Below, in pieces: positions 28,908-41,800 of a DNA stretch of 64,000 nt. The position numbers and the translations under genes were made by a program. The notes beneath the pieces are model-generated. The model was not told where the DNA came from. It did not search any database and was given only the letters and a program-made list of their open reading frames with translations. The DNA lies in NCBI GenBank assembly GCA_022559845.1, contig CM040120.1, positions 163,724,334 through 163,788,333 on the forward strand. The letters are read 5' to 3'. Positions within the stretch are counted from its first letter, which is position 1. Every line of letters starts with the position of its first letter. Source of the stretch: Amorphophallus konjac. Taxonomy: Eukaryota; Streptophyta; Magnoliopsida; Alismatales; Araceae.

Positions 28908-31900
28908 ATGAAACTCCGTTCAGGTAAAACCATCAACATGTCAGGCAACGGGTACTCTTATGATGATGAGAATGAGAACATATTTGGTCAATATGAGGAC
29001 CCTCTCCAGGATTCTGTTTATTATGAGGGGAACTACCTTCCTCCTCACCCCCATTACTCACAAGTTCATGTGGTTGATACCACTATTCATGAGGCGGACC
29101 CTTCGTCTCAAGTTCCATCTTCCAACACTTCGGGGAACCCTTCCCCATCCATTAATGTCACGGATTTGATCTAGGCTCTCTCCCAGTTGGATGACTCCCA
29201 GCGGCAAGCCATTCAGGCCGCTTTAAAAGGGAAGTCGGTTCTTTCTTCTTCTTCTAATCCCCCTCCGGCCGTGAGTGGCCATCAGATTGTTAATGACCAG
29301 GCGGTCTTGCATCCCCCCTCCTCTCGTCCACAAACGCCTACTGCGGCCATGCCGGCCCAGCAGGCGAGCTATTCAGCGGTTAGGCATCAATCCTTCCAAC
29401 CTCCTCGGATTCTACGAACGCCTATACCGCCTTCTTTTGCTCAGAATCAGGCCCCGGTCGAGCCCGATACCAACACTCTCTTGCTTCAGAAGCTGGCCAG
29501 CATGGAGGAACAGCTCAAGAAGGTTACAGCGACTAAGAATGCTCCGAAAATTTCTCTTCCTACGTTGCCGGTGTTCCATTTACCACCTTCTGAAATGCCA
29601 AATTTCCGATGATATAATGGGACGGGCAACCCGTTCATTCATTTAAAGGATTTCTGATATGAGACTTCCTTTTGGCAGGACAATAAGGCCTCCCTGGCCT
29701 ACTTATTCAGGAGGTCTCTTGAGGGGCCAGCCCTCGAATGGTTTTATTCTTTGGAGCCGGCTGATGCCGGCGATTTTGATGTTATTCAAAGAAAATTCCT
29801 GCAAAAGTACAGAGACCGGGTGGGACCTTCCCTTTCTGTTACAGATTTAGTTGCCGAGAAAATGAAGCCCGAGGAGGACTTCATTGTATTTGCTGATAGG
29901 TGGCGGTCTATGGCCGAGAAATTAAAGGACACATTGTCGGAACAGGAGCAAGTGAAAATGATCATTTCTAATGCAACCCCCCAATTCCGGCACATTTTGG
30001 CCATGAATCGGCTAACAACTATGGAAGAGCTCTATGAAAGAGCTCGTTATATACAAACGCAAATGAAGGACTCGCCCATCATGGGCATGTTTGAGCCGAA
30101 GCCTCGGCTATTTAAAAAGAATACAAATGTCAACAGCGGGCCCACGACTGAAGGCACTGTCACAAATGAGCAGGTTGGCGTAGTTGGCAACCCCCATAAT
30201 CAAGCTAACCCACGTCCACCACCACCTCCACGACAGAACCCTCATTTTAACCCTACTCCACCACCCCAATTTGCGCCTCAACACTCCTTCGCTCCACCGC
30301 AAAACCAAGCCCCCCGCATAGATCCTCCAGCTCCACCACAATACCATCAAGTGCCCCCACCAGCCAACTACGGCCAACAACAACAACGGAGACCGCCACT
30401 TGGCCCCAAAAGGGACCACTATCCCCCACTTCCTGAAAGTCTCCCCGATATTTTTAATGCCCTGATGGCCGCCAACTTGCTCGCATTACCAAAGGAAAGA
30501 ACCGTGTGGCCCGCTAATGTTGACACATCCCGTTATTGTGCCTTTCATCGCGGCCCTGGTCACAACCTGGATCGTTGCTTCCACTTCAGAGATTACATCT
30601 ACGATCTAAATGACCAGGGTGACATCAATTGGGATGAGATGAGACAATTCATAGCCGCTATGAAAGAAAGAAGGGCTTCTTGGCAACAACAAAATCAGCA
30701 ACAACAGCAGCCAGCTCCGCAACAAGTTCAGCCACAGCAAGCTCCAGCACCCCAGCAAGATATGGGGATCGTCCGTAATCCATTGCCAGAGCACGCTCCT
30801 AATCAACATGTGAACCCTGTCACGTCTCTCTACGAGGTGGAGAGAGGGCAGGGATGGCACGAAGAAAACGCCTCTGTCGGGGCGTTTCACCATGATCCAA
30901 CTCAAAATCAAACTCCGCGCCTTTTGCGCACACCTCCTTCTTCTTCTATGCTCCTATCGGGACGTTCCCTTCTACGCCCCGTCAATCCTTCTACCCCCAC
31001 CAATTCCACGGCCTTGCCGGCTCGCTCTCTTCTTACCCGCCTACCACCTCCACAACCTACCATTCCACCTTCCACCACCAATCCCACACACGCACCATCC
31101 AGGCCACTCCTACTCTGCTCACCGCCAGCACCCGCTACCCCCTCTACCACTCCTACACCGGCAAGAGTTCCTCCGTCATCAGTTCAACCACCTTTTGTGC
31201 CACGATCTCTCCTTATTCCACCACCCGCCAATGCTCCTCGCATTCGGATATCCCTCTCTTCTCCCACGCCTTCTGCGAGGGCACCTTCATCAAATACTCC
31301 TCCCATGCCTCCCGCGGGGGCATCTTTGTTAAACACCACTACCACGTCTCCTACGGGGGCGCCCCTTTCATTGAATTCCCCTTTGATTTCCCCCAGCAGG
31401 GTCTCTGCTACCAACATTCCTTCTTCTTCTTCCAACCCTCCTCCTAATATTGCCCCGACAGAGGCGCGTCAAGGCGTAGCGCCGCTCCGCAGTGGACGGA
31501 TATTCCACCGTGTTTTCCCACAGAGAGAGCTAGAGCCTGTGCAGGGGCCACAAGAGCAAGAGCAGGAACAAGATTCAGTGCCAGGAACTCAGTATGATTT
31601 ATTAAAGGACTTGGATCGCACTCCAGCCAGAATCTCCATTCTTGAATTAATCAAGAGGTCCACCACTCATCAGCTGGCCCTGAAGGAATACCTGCAGAAG
31701 GTCATGGTCAATGAGGACCTTCCGGTTGAACAGATAATTATAGTCTTGACCCCTGCTAGCAGTCAGCCGGCAATCACATTCCATGAACATGAGTTAGCAC
31801 CTCTACCGGCAAGAAAATATGCCTTATGTATTACGGTTGATATCAACAAAGTGGCCGTTAAGCAGTGTTTGGTAGACACCGGTGCATCTATCAATGTGTT

Positions 31901-33404
31901 GCCTCCGAGCACTCTGAAGTTATGCGGTATCCCTGAGAGCCAGATTCGGCCATCTACCATTACTGTTACGGCATATGACAATACAAAGAAACCCCCTCTG
32001 GGTATGATTACTCTCAAAGTCAGCTTGGGTCCAGCCACCATTACAGCAGATTTTCATATTCTGGATATGGATCCGACCTTTAATGGCATCCTGGGTCGCC
32101 CTTATATTCAGCAGCTTGACGCAGTGCCCTCTACAAACCATCAGTGCCTCAAGTTTCCGCACAAGGGCCGCATTATCAAGGTGACCAGCGTGCCGATCTT
32201 GCCAGAGGAAGACATTCATGTAGCTTCATCAGTTCCTTCCAGATGGCCTGCCAACAAGCCGTTATTATCTGTGCTGGACGTTCCCCGTCCACGGCCGATG
32301 CTATCTGAGACTGTTACCACAGTTGCTATGACACCCCTGCCTTCTAAGGGGAAGAAGAAAAAGAAAAATATGATGAATACCCCCGGCTGGAACATTCTGA
32401 TAAGAATGGGATATCAAGATGGCAACGGCCTGGGTGCCAAACTCCAGGGCAAGATTAGGCCCATTAAGCCTCAAAAGGTGATTGCACGAGGCGGCTTATG
32501 CTACAAAGCATCGGGCAAGAATGAAGGAGAGCCATGGGCTGTTATGACGTCCACCTTCAAACCAGACCGCCAGCCGCTCACCTGGACATTAAAGACACAT
32601 TTTGTCACCGGTGGCATTCAGAACAATGAGCAGACTACCGTCATTACTTCATTGCTTGATTGTCAAGATGTGCACGCCAGACAGTTTGCTCGTCACATTG
32701 CCCCACTGGCTACCTACAAAGCCCTGGAGACTTTAAGGCTAGATAAAAGAAGAAAAATGGGTGATCCGGAATGTGACTGGTACAGGTGGTTTGACATGAA
32801 TGACATCACGATCTCTCTGAGCCGCCTGTTCATGCCGACGGATCCAGAGTGGCAGCCGCTGATTCAAGAACTGATTGAAAGGCCAGCAGTAATCACAGAT
32901 AAAAGGCAGATGTTAAGTGACTACACAGATACGGGGGAGCCAGATGTCCCCTTTGAAGAAGGATTTTCCGTGGATAGGCTGTGGGCCGGCCTTTTCTCCC
33001 TCACTTCTATGCATCCATCCTTGCTGGCTTCTTTATATTCCCGTTGGTTTGGTCACGTGCTGCGACCACCACCGATTACCATCGACTTGTCTCCCGATTC
33101 AATTCAGATTTCCCTCCCGATTGCTCCTTCGCTCCTCGAGCGATTTTCTAAAATCTCCATCTCGCCCCCGCGTGGGCCATCTTTGATTAAATCTTTCTCC
33201 AATCTTGCAATCTCCACTCCTCCTGCTATTCTCCCTTCACATTGCTTTTTACTTGAAGAAGAAAATAAAAACAAAGGAAAAGCTAAAAATGAAAAAAAAT
33301 TGCCAAATCTCCAACATTCCAATCCTCCATCTATATTGAGGAGACCTCCTATTTTTCTCCCGAGTGCGTCCCAACCCAGGGGCCGCCCCTTCAGGATTCC
33401 TTGA
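28908..33404 (+). pseudogene. Gag-protease of element C with G-patch segment
   Basis: A single frame from ATG 28908, interrupted by TAG 29172-29174, TGA 29610-29612 and TGA 29655-29657, then open for 1217 codons. It contains a Gag capsid core (LEWFYSLEPADAGDFDVIQR, EEDFIVFADRWRSMAEKL), a long Pro/Gln-rich linker, a knuckle-like CAFHRGPGHNLDRC (near 30538-30579), and a Ser/Thr/Pro-rich region. An aspartic protease with CLVDTGASINVLPPS follows near 31866, then a G-patch-like segment (PGWNILIRMGYQDGNGLGAK, near 32382). The stops are consistent with CAG/CGA to TAG/TGA. It packages and processes the particle. The frame ends at TGA 33402-33404 and RT continues in another frame. Confidence 0.88.
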
Positions 33405-34863
33405 TCAATTTTTTCTCCCCCTCTGGTGAGGGGCCCTCCTCTGTATCACCTCTTGTATCCGCTTTTTCATCTCCTTCCCCTGGTCAAGCTAGTTGTTCCT
33501 ATTCTTCCTCCTTTCCTTCTAATAATAAAAATCAGGGGATAGTTCCACATAAGAAGGCCAAGGGTAAGCAGATTCCCCGAAGATTTTTGTTGGAGTTGGC
33601 TGTTAGATGCCAAGCTTGTTTAGCAATCCCTGAGTTTGTGGAAGAACCGATCATCCTGCCGGAATTAGAATATGAGGATTCTGTTGCTGCTTATGAGGGT
33701 TTGGGCGTTTATGAAATCATGAATGATGAAGACCCTATTGAAGAGGGGGAAGAAAGTTATGAAGACTATGAGGACGAGGCGGATGCCTTTGCTAGTGGCA
33801 TGAGATGATTCGACGAACCATCAGCCTCGGTAGAAGAGCCAACCAAAGAAATCAATCTGGGTACCGAGGAAGACCCTAGGATTGTCCTCATCAGTAAGAA
33901 TTTACCGCCCTCCAAGGAGGAGGCGCTCATTTTGGTTCTGCAAGAATACAAGGACACGTTCGCGTGGAGCTATGAAGATATGCCTGGATTAGACCCTGCA
34001 CTCGTTGAACACCGCCTTACACTTAAGCCAGGGTCTGTCCCGGTCAAACAACGGTTGAGGCGTTTCCACCCTAACATGGCTTTGAAGATGAAAGAAGAGG
34101 TCGATAAACTCCATAAGGCTAGATTTGTTAGAGTCGTCCTCTATCCCAATTGGGTGGCTAACATTGTCCCGGTTATGAAGAAAGATGGAAAAGTTTGAAT
34201 TTGCATAGATTTCCGGGACCTCAACCGGGCGTGTCCTAAAGATGACTTCCCCCTCCCTCATATTGATGTTCTGATCGACAACACGGCAGGATTTGAAACT
34301 CTTTCATTTATGGATGGCTTTTCAGGTTACAATCAAATTCGTCTGTCTGAAGAGGATCAAGAGAAAACCTCATTCACTACACCATGGGGTACATATTGCT
34401 ATGTGGTCATGCCCTTTGGACTTAAGAATGCTGGAGCCACCTACCAGAGGGCTATGATGGCGATTTTTCATGACATGATTCATATTTACATCGAGGTGTA
34501 TGTGGATGACCTGGTAGTGAAATCAAGGACAAGGATTGAGCATCCTGGGGTTCTAGCTAAGGTTCTACAGAGGTCGTGAGAATATCAATTAAAAATGAAC
34601 CCCAAGAAGTGCGTATTTGGCGTTTCTTCAGGAAAGTTGCTTGGTTTCATTGTTAGCAAGAGGGGAATTGAAGTTGATCCCAACAAGGCAAAGGCCATTA
34701 GAGATATGCCTCCTCCCAAGAATTTGAAGGAAGTTCGAGGATTAATAGGGAGGTTCGCCGCTTCGTCTCCCAGCATTCACAAAGATGCAGGCCGTTTTAC
34801 GAGCTTACCAAGCCGGGAGTCAAGTTTAATTGGGATGACAAGTGTCAGGCAGCCTTTGACGGA
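33401..34863 (+). pseudogene. Reverse transcriptase of element C
   Basis: After a frame change at 33401-33404 an acidic linker leads into RT: FAWSYEDMPGLDP, FRDLNRACPKDDFPLPHIDV, SFMDGFSGYNQIRL, VMPFGLKNAGATYQRAM, catalytic YVDD in EVYVDDLVVKS (near 34496), and KCVFGVSSGKLLGFIVS. Stops in this frame at TGA 33806-33808, TGA 34196-34198 and TGA 34577-34579 are all explicable by CGA to TGA. A further frame shift occurs near 34800. Ogre-like elements are known to carry an intron between protease and RT, so the break at 33401 might be a splice junction rather than a mutation. Confidence 0.88.
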
Positions 34864-37197
34864 TTGAAGGATTATTTGGCCAATCCCCCTGTCCTGAGGC
34901 CGCCAATTCCAGGCAAACCACTTATTCTGTATGTTTCAGTCCTGGATGACTCTGTAGGTGCTGTCTTAGCTCAAGTGGATGAAGAAAGTAAGGAGAGGGA
35001 AGCATACTACTTGTCTAAACTTCTTAACCCCTGCGAGCAGAGGTACTCAGCCATGGAGAAGACTTGTGCAGCTTTGGTTTGGGTAGTTCAGAAATTAAAA
35101 CACTATTTCCTAGCTCACGAGGTTCACCTCATTGCACGCATGAATCCAATCAAATTCCTCCTTGAAAAATCTATTCTCACTGATCGATTAGCACGCTGGC
35201 AAAGCTTCCTCTCCCAGTTTGATATCACTTACATTCAACAAAAAGCTATCAAAGGATATGCCATCGCCGAACATCTTGCTCATCACCCTCTACCTCATTT
35301 TGATCTTGTCAATTATGAGTTCCCAGATGAAGAATTAATGTCCATTAATCAACCCCTTGATCCTATGTGGACGTTACATTTTGATGGAGCTCTTAATTCT
35401 CAAGGAAGAGGGATCGGCATGGTTCTTTTAACACCTGAAGGAGTCACCATTCCATTTGCTGCTCGGCTTACTTTCCCCGTCACCAATAATATTGCCGAGT
35501 ATGAAGCTCTTTTGGCCGGTCTACAAACCGCTCATCGATATGGTGTCACTCACTTGCGGATTGTCAGTGATAGTCAACTCATTCTGCGCCAGGTGTTGGT
35601 CAAGTGCCGCACTATCAATCCTAAGCTTAAACCCTACCAGGAACTCTCTTCAGCTTATGCCAAACTCTTTACCAAGTTAATCTTCATTCATGTGCCTCGC
35701 AGTCAGAACATTCTAGCTAACGCTCTTGCTTCTTTAGCTTCTGCTTTAGTCTTCCCCCCTGAGCGTGATTTCCATGTCCCTCTGATTCATCAGCGTGACA
35801 CTCCAGCTATTAAGGATCGTGCTTTCCTTGATATTAGGGATCAGGTGCTCGAGAAGGCCAAGCAGAAAGAAACTCTTAAAGGCAAAGAGGTCATGCTTTT
35901 GGACTGGGAAGAAGAATTGGCTAACGAAGAGAAACCTTGGTATTATGAGATTGCCAGATACTGTAATGATCAGTCTTATCCCGAGGAAGCCACAGCAGAA
36001 GAAAAGAAAGCAATTAGAAGAGTGGCTCAACGTTATACTTTGGTTGGAGGTGTGCTCTACCGAAGAGGGCTCACCGGTGTTTTATTGAGATGCCTCGATG
36101 ATGATGAATCTTGGAAAGTCGTGGAAGAGGCGCATTCTGGTGTGTGTGGTGGTCATGTGAACAGCCAGATGCTAGCTAAGAAAATCCTTAGGCTAGGTTT
36201 CTATTGGCCAACTCTAGAAGAGGATTGCTCTATCTACGTTCGTAGGTGTGTTAAGTGCCAACTGCACGCCGACAAGATTCATTCTCCTGCTTCTTCACTC
36301 CATCCTACGTCCTCCCCATGGCCTTTTTTCATGTGGGCTTTTGACATCATTGGACCTCTTGGTGACTCGAACCTCCTGACCAAGCAAAAATCATTCATTC
36401 TCACGGCAACAGAGTACTTCACCAAGTGGGCGGAAGCAGAAGCTTACGTGGAAATTAAAGCATCAACCGTTTGCAAATTTATCATGAAGAACATCATCAC
36501 GAGGTTCGGCATCCCAAGCACCATCGTCACCGACAATGGACCTCAATTTATCTCTCAAGATCTCAAGGATCTCTGCAACAGGTATAACATTGCATTGCAT
36601 CATTCTTCTCCCTATTATCCGTAGGGTAATGGCCAAGCAGAAGCAACTAACAAAACTTTGATCAAGATCGTTAAAAAGACGTGTGAGGCTAATAAATTTT
36701 CGGACTGGCCAGACAAGCTGGTTGAAGCTCTTTGGGCCTATCGCACTTCCATTCGCACTCCCACTGGGCAAACCCCTTTCGCCCTCACTTTTGGGATGGA
36801 GGCAGTAGTCCCTTATGAGATTCTTATTCCCTCTCTGCGAGTACAATTGGATGAGGAACTTTCTATTGATGAACGTCGTGATTCACTCCTTGCCCAATTG
36901 GAACTCCTAGATGAGAAGCGTCTGGTCGCCGCTGAGCATGCGCGCGTTTATCAAAATAGGCTCTCACGTTTTTACCAAAAGAAAGTAATTGAGAGAAAAT
37001 TTAAAGTCGGTGAAATGGTAATCAAGAGAATTTTTGTTAAGCCGGGTGGCCCCCGTTCAAAACTCCAACCAAATTGGGAGGGACCGTTCGTTATAAAAGA
37101 AGTTTTTCCTGGCAATGCTTATAAATTAACTAATGCTGAAGGTGAAGAGTTAACTCACCCTTGGAACGGTTTATATCTTAAGAAATACTACCCCTGA
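34864..37197 (+). pseudogene. RNase H and integrase of element C
   Basis: The first RNase H (YVSVLDDSVGAVLAQVDEES, YLSKLLNPCEQRYSAMEK) is followed by the second RNase H-like domain (WTLHFDGALNSQGRGIGMVL, NNIAEYEALLAGL, IVSDSQLILRQV). The integrase HHCC zinc region comes next (AHSGVCGGHV, CVKCQLHAD). The DDE core has WAFDIIGPL, TATEYFTKWAEAEAY, RFGIPSTIVTDNGPQF and GNGQAEATNKT. The C-terminal part ends SKLQPNWEGPFVIKEVF and NGLYLKKYYP. All catalytic residues are present. The only interruption is TAG 36622-36624 just before GNGQAEA, consistent with CAG to TAG. A 575-codon run with a single stop makes this the best preserved pol segment in the window. Confidence 0.9.
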
Positions 37198-37440
37198 TTT
37201 TCCCAAAATCCCACAAAAAATGAATATTTTCCAAAATCCAACAAAAAATGAATATTTTCCCAAAATCCAACAAAAAAATGAATATTTTCCCAAAATCCAA
37301 CAAAAAATGAATATTTTCCCAAAATCCACAAAAAATGAATATTTTTTAAAATCCAACAAAAAATGAATATTTTCCAAAATCCCACAAAACAAAAAAAATG
37401 AATATTTTCCAAAAAAAATTAGAATATTTGCCAAAATCCA
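37198..37440 (+). repeat. A-rich tandem repeat after pol of C
   Basis: About seven to eight imperfect copies of a unit of roughly 28 bp built on AAAATCCAACAAAAAATGAA followed by TATTTTCC. It begins at the pol stop codon. It could supply the 3' end of the sense transcript or separate the convergent antisense genes; neither can be tested by reading. Confidence 0.88.
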
Positions 37441-38862
37441 AATCCAAAAAAAAAAACAAAAAAAAAGAAAAGAGAGAAATTTCAAACAAACAAAAAGGCT
37501 TTTGTCATGGCACACAAAAGATCAAGGCCTGAAAGGTCAAAATTCAGAATTCATTTATCAGTCCTGGTAACTTAAAAATGGGGTTGACACCCGCACACAC
37601 TACACGCTTTATTCTTGAACTCAAGCAGTGCAAAATCTGATAGAAAGTCAAAAATCGGACTAAAAGTGAAAGACAATACCCGTTCTTTTCTTCTTCGGCC
37701 CATAAGGGGGGAAGGGAGACCTCGAGGCAGAGGCGCCAAGCCTGTCCGCCGCCCTAGTAGGTGGAAGTCAAGGCCCAAAAGGGAGCAAATGTCACAAAAG
37801 CCCAAGTACAATTAAGTTTATTTTTTCATCAATGCAAATCAATTCCAAAGTGAAAGTTTATGAAAAGAAAAGCATGTCAAGAGGGCAAAGTCCCCGCAAG
37901 GAAAACCTTGGGCGTATGCATGCATTATAAATGGGCAAAAAGGCAATAATTTCCTACGCCAAAGACCGAACCCCAACAGGCATAGGGCAGGGGAGGTAAC
38001 TTTACTTTGAGCATCCCAGAACCCCTTATGGGCTTCCCTTATATTTTCTTCCATCCTTTCTATGTGGTAAAGTCACGAACTGGCAGGATGGTCAAGACGA
38101 ACTTAAGAAATTGCACTGTGCGAAATCTCGAATATAAGTCAACTTTGAGCACGTTGACTCCCTTTTAATTATTCAAGAAAGATTAATGAATCCTAGATGG
38201 TGACCGTGTAGGGCCCGCGATCTGGATAGCCTTGTCAATCTTTTTTGAAAATTCATATAATTCACGCCTCTCACTAAGGCGTTTTTAATTTAACTCACGC
38301 CCTCGTGAGGGTCGTCTTTATCAAATTAACGCCCTTGTTCAGGTCGTATTTTCACCAAATTCCAAAATCCTTTTAAAATATACGCCGTCTGAGGGGGCGT
38401 CTTTCACCCGAGTCACGACCTAATCTAAGGCGTGTTTTTCAGGAAAATAACAAAAAATATATATATAATGCCTTCTTCATTCGTATGCCTGCATTTTGCC
38501 TGTGCATATTTTGATTTATTGTTTGCATGTGTGTGCTTGCATGATGCATCTCCCCTTTATTGGTTATTTCACTTTACCTTATTTGATTAAAGGCTTGGCC
38601 CCTTGACCCGTCATTAAGGTCAGAATATTGCCATCCCCTTGCTCATTGGGCAAGGGGCCAAGTCGAACAGATGAATTAACCTGTTTTATCCAAGTGAAAA
38701 CCGCAGTAAACATGAAGAACGTGGAGGAAAGGAAAAGTACACAAACACAAGTCTACAACAACACAAGTGCTCAGGTAACAAAAGCTCAAATCTCCCATAT
38801 ATATATATCGTCATGTCTATCATGTACAGGTTTGAGGGTGGAGGAGTACAAGTACAAAACTC
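37441..38862. other. Spacer between pol and antisense gene 1 of C
   Basis: No supported coding frame. It contains five ACGCC/GGCGT hairpins between 38263 and 38435. The segment nearest 38863 would be the 3' untranslated part of antisense gene 1. Confidence 0.7.
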
Positions 38863-41800
38863 TCAGCTCTCGCCTCCACCCTCCTCTACTCTCCTACTCT
38901 CAACCTCCTCCTCACCGTCCCGAGCTGGCACTGGTGGAGGAGGCATAGGCCCCCGTGAAGAAGCCGGAACCCGAACGTGTCCCCCTGTCTCGCTCCTCTC
39001 TCGGAGGGAAGAACCCGCCACGAAGGTGGAGCTGGTGAAGGAGTACCCCGCAGCCCGTGCTCGCTCACGGCCTCGCTGCAATCGCTCCTCGGACACTCGC
39101 AGCCGCTCCTGAGAAAGGATCAACTGGGTCCTCGAGTCGGCCAGCTCTCGCTCCCGTGCTGCTACCTGCTCCTGGAACTGGGCACGCTCCGCCTGCTGAA
39201 GCTCAAGGAACCGGGCACGCTCCGTCTGGTGCTCCTCTCGCTCTCGGGCACGCTCCCGCCTCTCCAGCTCCAGGGCAACCCGCAGCTCCGCCACGTCTTG
39301 GGGAAGCTACTCCCGACGCCTCGCAGAGCGCTCCAACTCTATGATCCGCTGCTCGCGGATCGCCAACTCGGTACGCGCCGCTCGTAGCTGTGCACTCTGA
39401 AAACAGGCAAACAAATCATCAAGATCGACAATTCAATGAAGCAAATAAACAACACATGGTTGAAGGTAAAACACTCACCTGCAAGGACGTAGCCTGCTGT
39501 CCCTCACAGACACAAGCAAGGGCAGCTCGGAGCTCCTCAGTCTGCAACATAACTTTTATCAGTACACAATGCTATATTTAATCAATAAATGAACTGACTG
39601 AGTTTGAGTTTAGAATTTACCCGTGAAGCAAGGTCACGCTCCGCTGCCTCGGCTCGTGCAACCGCTCCAGCTAGCTGCTCTGATAGTGCGGTCACCTCCG
39701 CGCTAGGTCCCCTCGAGCTGGAGGCCTCCCCTGGATCTCTCCCCACTATTCCCTACTGAGCACGCTGCATTCATTGAGATCGTCAGTGGCTAATCATCAA
39801 TAATTCAACAAAAAGATTCATTTGCATATAGAAGTAATTTAAACACTCACCAGGGTCTCTAGGTCAGCCCGTGTGGCGGCTAGCTGGTCCTCCAGGCTGT
39901 GTAGGTGGGCCTGGGCGTCTGTCGCCGCTATGTCCCTCGCATCCTGCATCCATTGCATGTTAGTCACATGATGGTCACATAAGCATTTGCATTCAATTTA
40001 GAAATAAGTGCATTCATACATACCCCTAAGACCCTCATCTGAGGTCGGCCGGCGTATACCTCCCAGTAGCGCCGGAGGTACTCGGAGCTGTCAGTCGCTC
40101 GGGAGGTGACTCTGGTCCCGCCACGCTGCCAGTCGGCGTACTGCTCCTCGAAACGTACCCTCCAGTCGGTCGTCTTGGTGCGACCGCAGGTCTTCTTGCC
40201 AATCCCTCGAGGCTCCCCGACCTCGATCCATTCCTGGTGCAAACCCAGGGTCCCCATCACCAACCTGAGCCGTAACGGCTCAATCTCGCTCAAGCAGTGC
40301 AGCCACAGCTCACGCCCAAAGCGAGGTCGCCCCGATACGACCCAAGGTTGGCCCTCATCTGTCATCCCCTCGTATGGTCTCCACTGCACCTGCATTCATA
40401 CATACCATTATCATTTCATCATAATCAATTCAAATCAATTCAAAAGAAATGCATATCATTTATTCATACATACCAGCGAGGGAGGGAAGTCGCGGAACTC
40501 TCTCCGTAGAACCCACAACTCGTAGTCGAGTGGGGCACCGAAGACGACTTGTAACCAGCGTCGCGCCAGAGGGAAGGATCCCTCAGCTCCTGGCCGTGGG
40601 TCGACGCGCCCCATCGGCATGTACAAGTGGCTCCACACCTGCATCCATGCATTGCATTAGTAAAGCATTCATTTGCATGAAAAGAAAAGAAAAAGAAAAG
40701 GAAAATAACCACCTGAAGAAAAGGTGAGAAGCCACTGACGGTCGTCTCACGTCCTGTACCCGTGGACAGGTCCGCCAGCAAATGCGCCAGCAGCGCTGCA
40801 CCCCAAGCGTAAGTGCCAACGGTCTCCAGGTCCTCAAGGATGCCCAAGAAGCGGCAGTTGATGACGTCGGCTTTCGTCCCCAGCAATAATCTACCGAGCA
40901 GCAGCAGCAGGAACCTCCTCAGGTCTCAATCTGCTCTCTCACGGTCAGTCGGGTCCTGGCAGCATACCGCTCTCACCCCATCAGTCAGCCTCTGTGCAAA
41001 CTCACCTAAGGTCTCCCCTGACCTATGCCTGGCATCTCCCAAACCCATCACCGTAGTCAGGTCTGTACGGAAGATGGTCCTACACTCGCTCGGCACCACA
41101 TAGACCATATCCAGCCCTAGTAACCTCTGGGCCATCTCCGTATAGTCAGGATAGGTGAACCCACTCACAGCCTCACCATCCACCCTCAACCCTGTAATCC
41201 TAGTCACATCCTCTAGGGTAGGAACCATATGCCCCCAGGGCATCAAGAAGGACCGGCTCACCCTATCCCAGCATTCCCGTAAAACCTGGATAAGTGCTAG
41301 GTCGGGTCTAAATGGCTCAATGGATAGGAAAGCCCCGAACCCCATAGCATCTACCCTAACCCTCTGGAAGTCGGGGAGACCCTGGTATGCTGCCCAAACC
41401 ATGACCCATGAGATACGGGTCCTCATCAGCCCCTGCACGCATTAAAAGAAAGAACTTTGCTTAATTGTCTGATTAATCATGTGTAATTGCATTTGGTTTT
41501 GCCTGGGCATTGATTTTAATATTTTGGAAGTCACGACCCTCCTCAGGTCGTTTCTTGGTAAATTCACGCCCCTAGAGGAGGCGTTTTTCAAAATGTGGTT
41601 TGAAGTAACGTCCTGGGTGAGGGCGTTTTCCATCTTTGAAACGCCTCTGGGTAGGGCGTGAACATGTTGTTAATTTCTAAAATCCTAAAATGTTTTCAAA
41701 TCACGCCCTCGGCTGGGGCGTTTTCCATTTAGGACCGTTCAGTTTAAAAGAGAATTAATAAAGAGACGCCCTCTAGTTTGGGCGTTTCCTGTTAAAATCA

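Noticed and set aside
30892..31332. Proline/leucine-rich frame overlapping the Gag linker of element C
   Set aside because: It is an alternative frame of the Pro/Ser/Thr-rich linker and has no support of its own.
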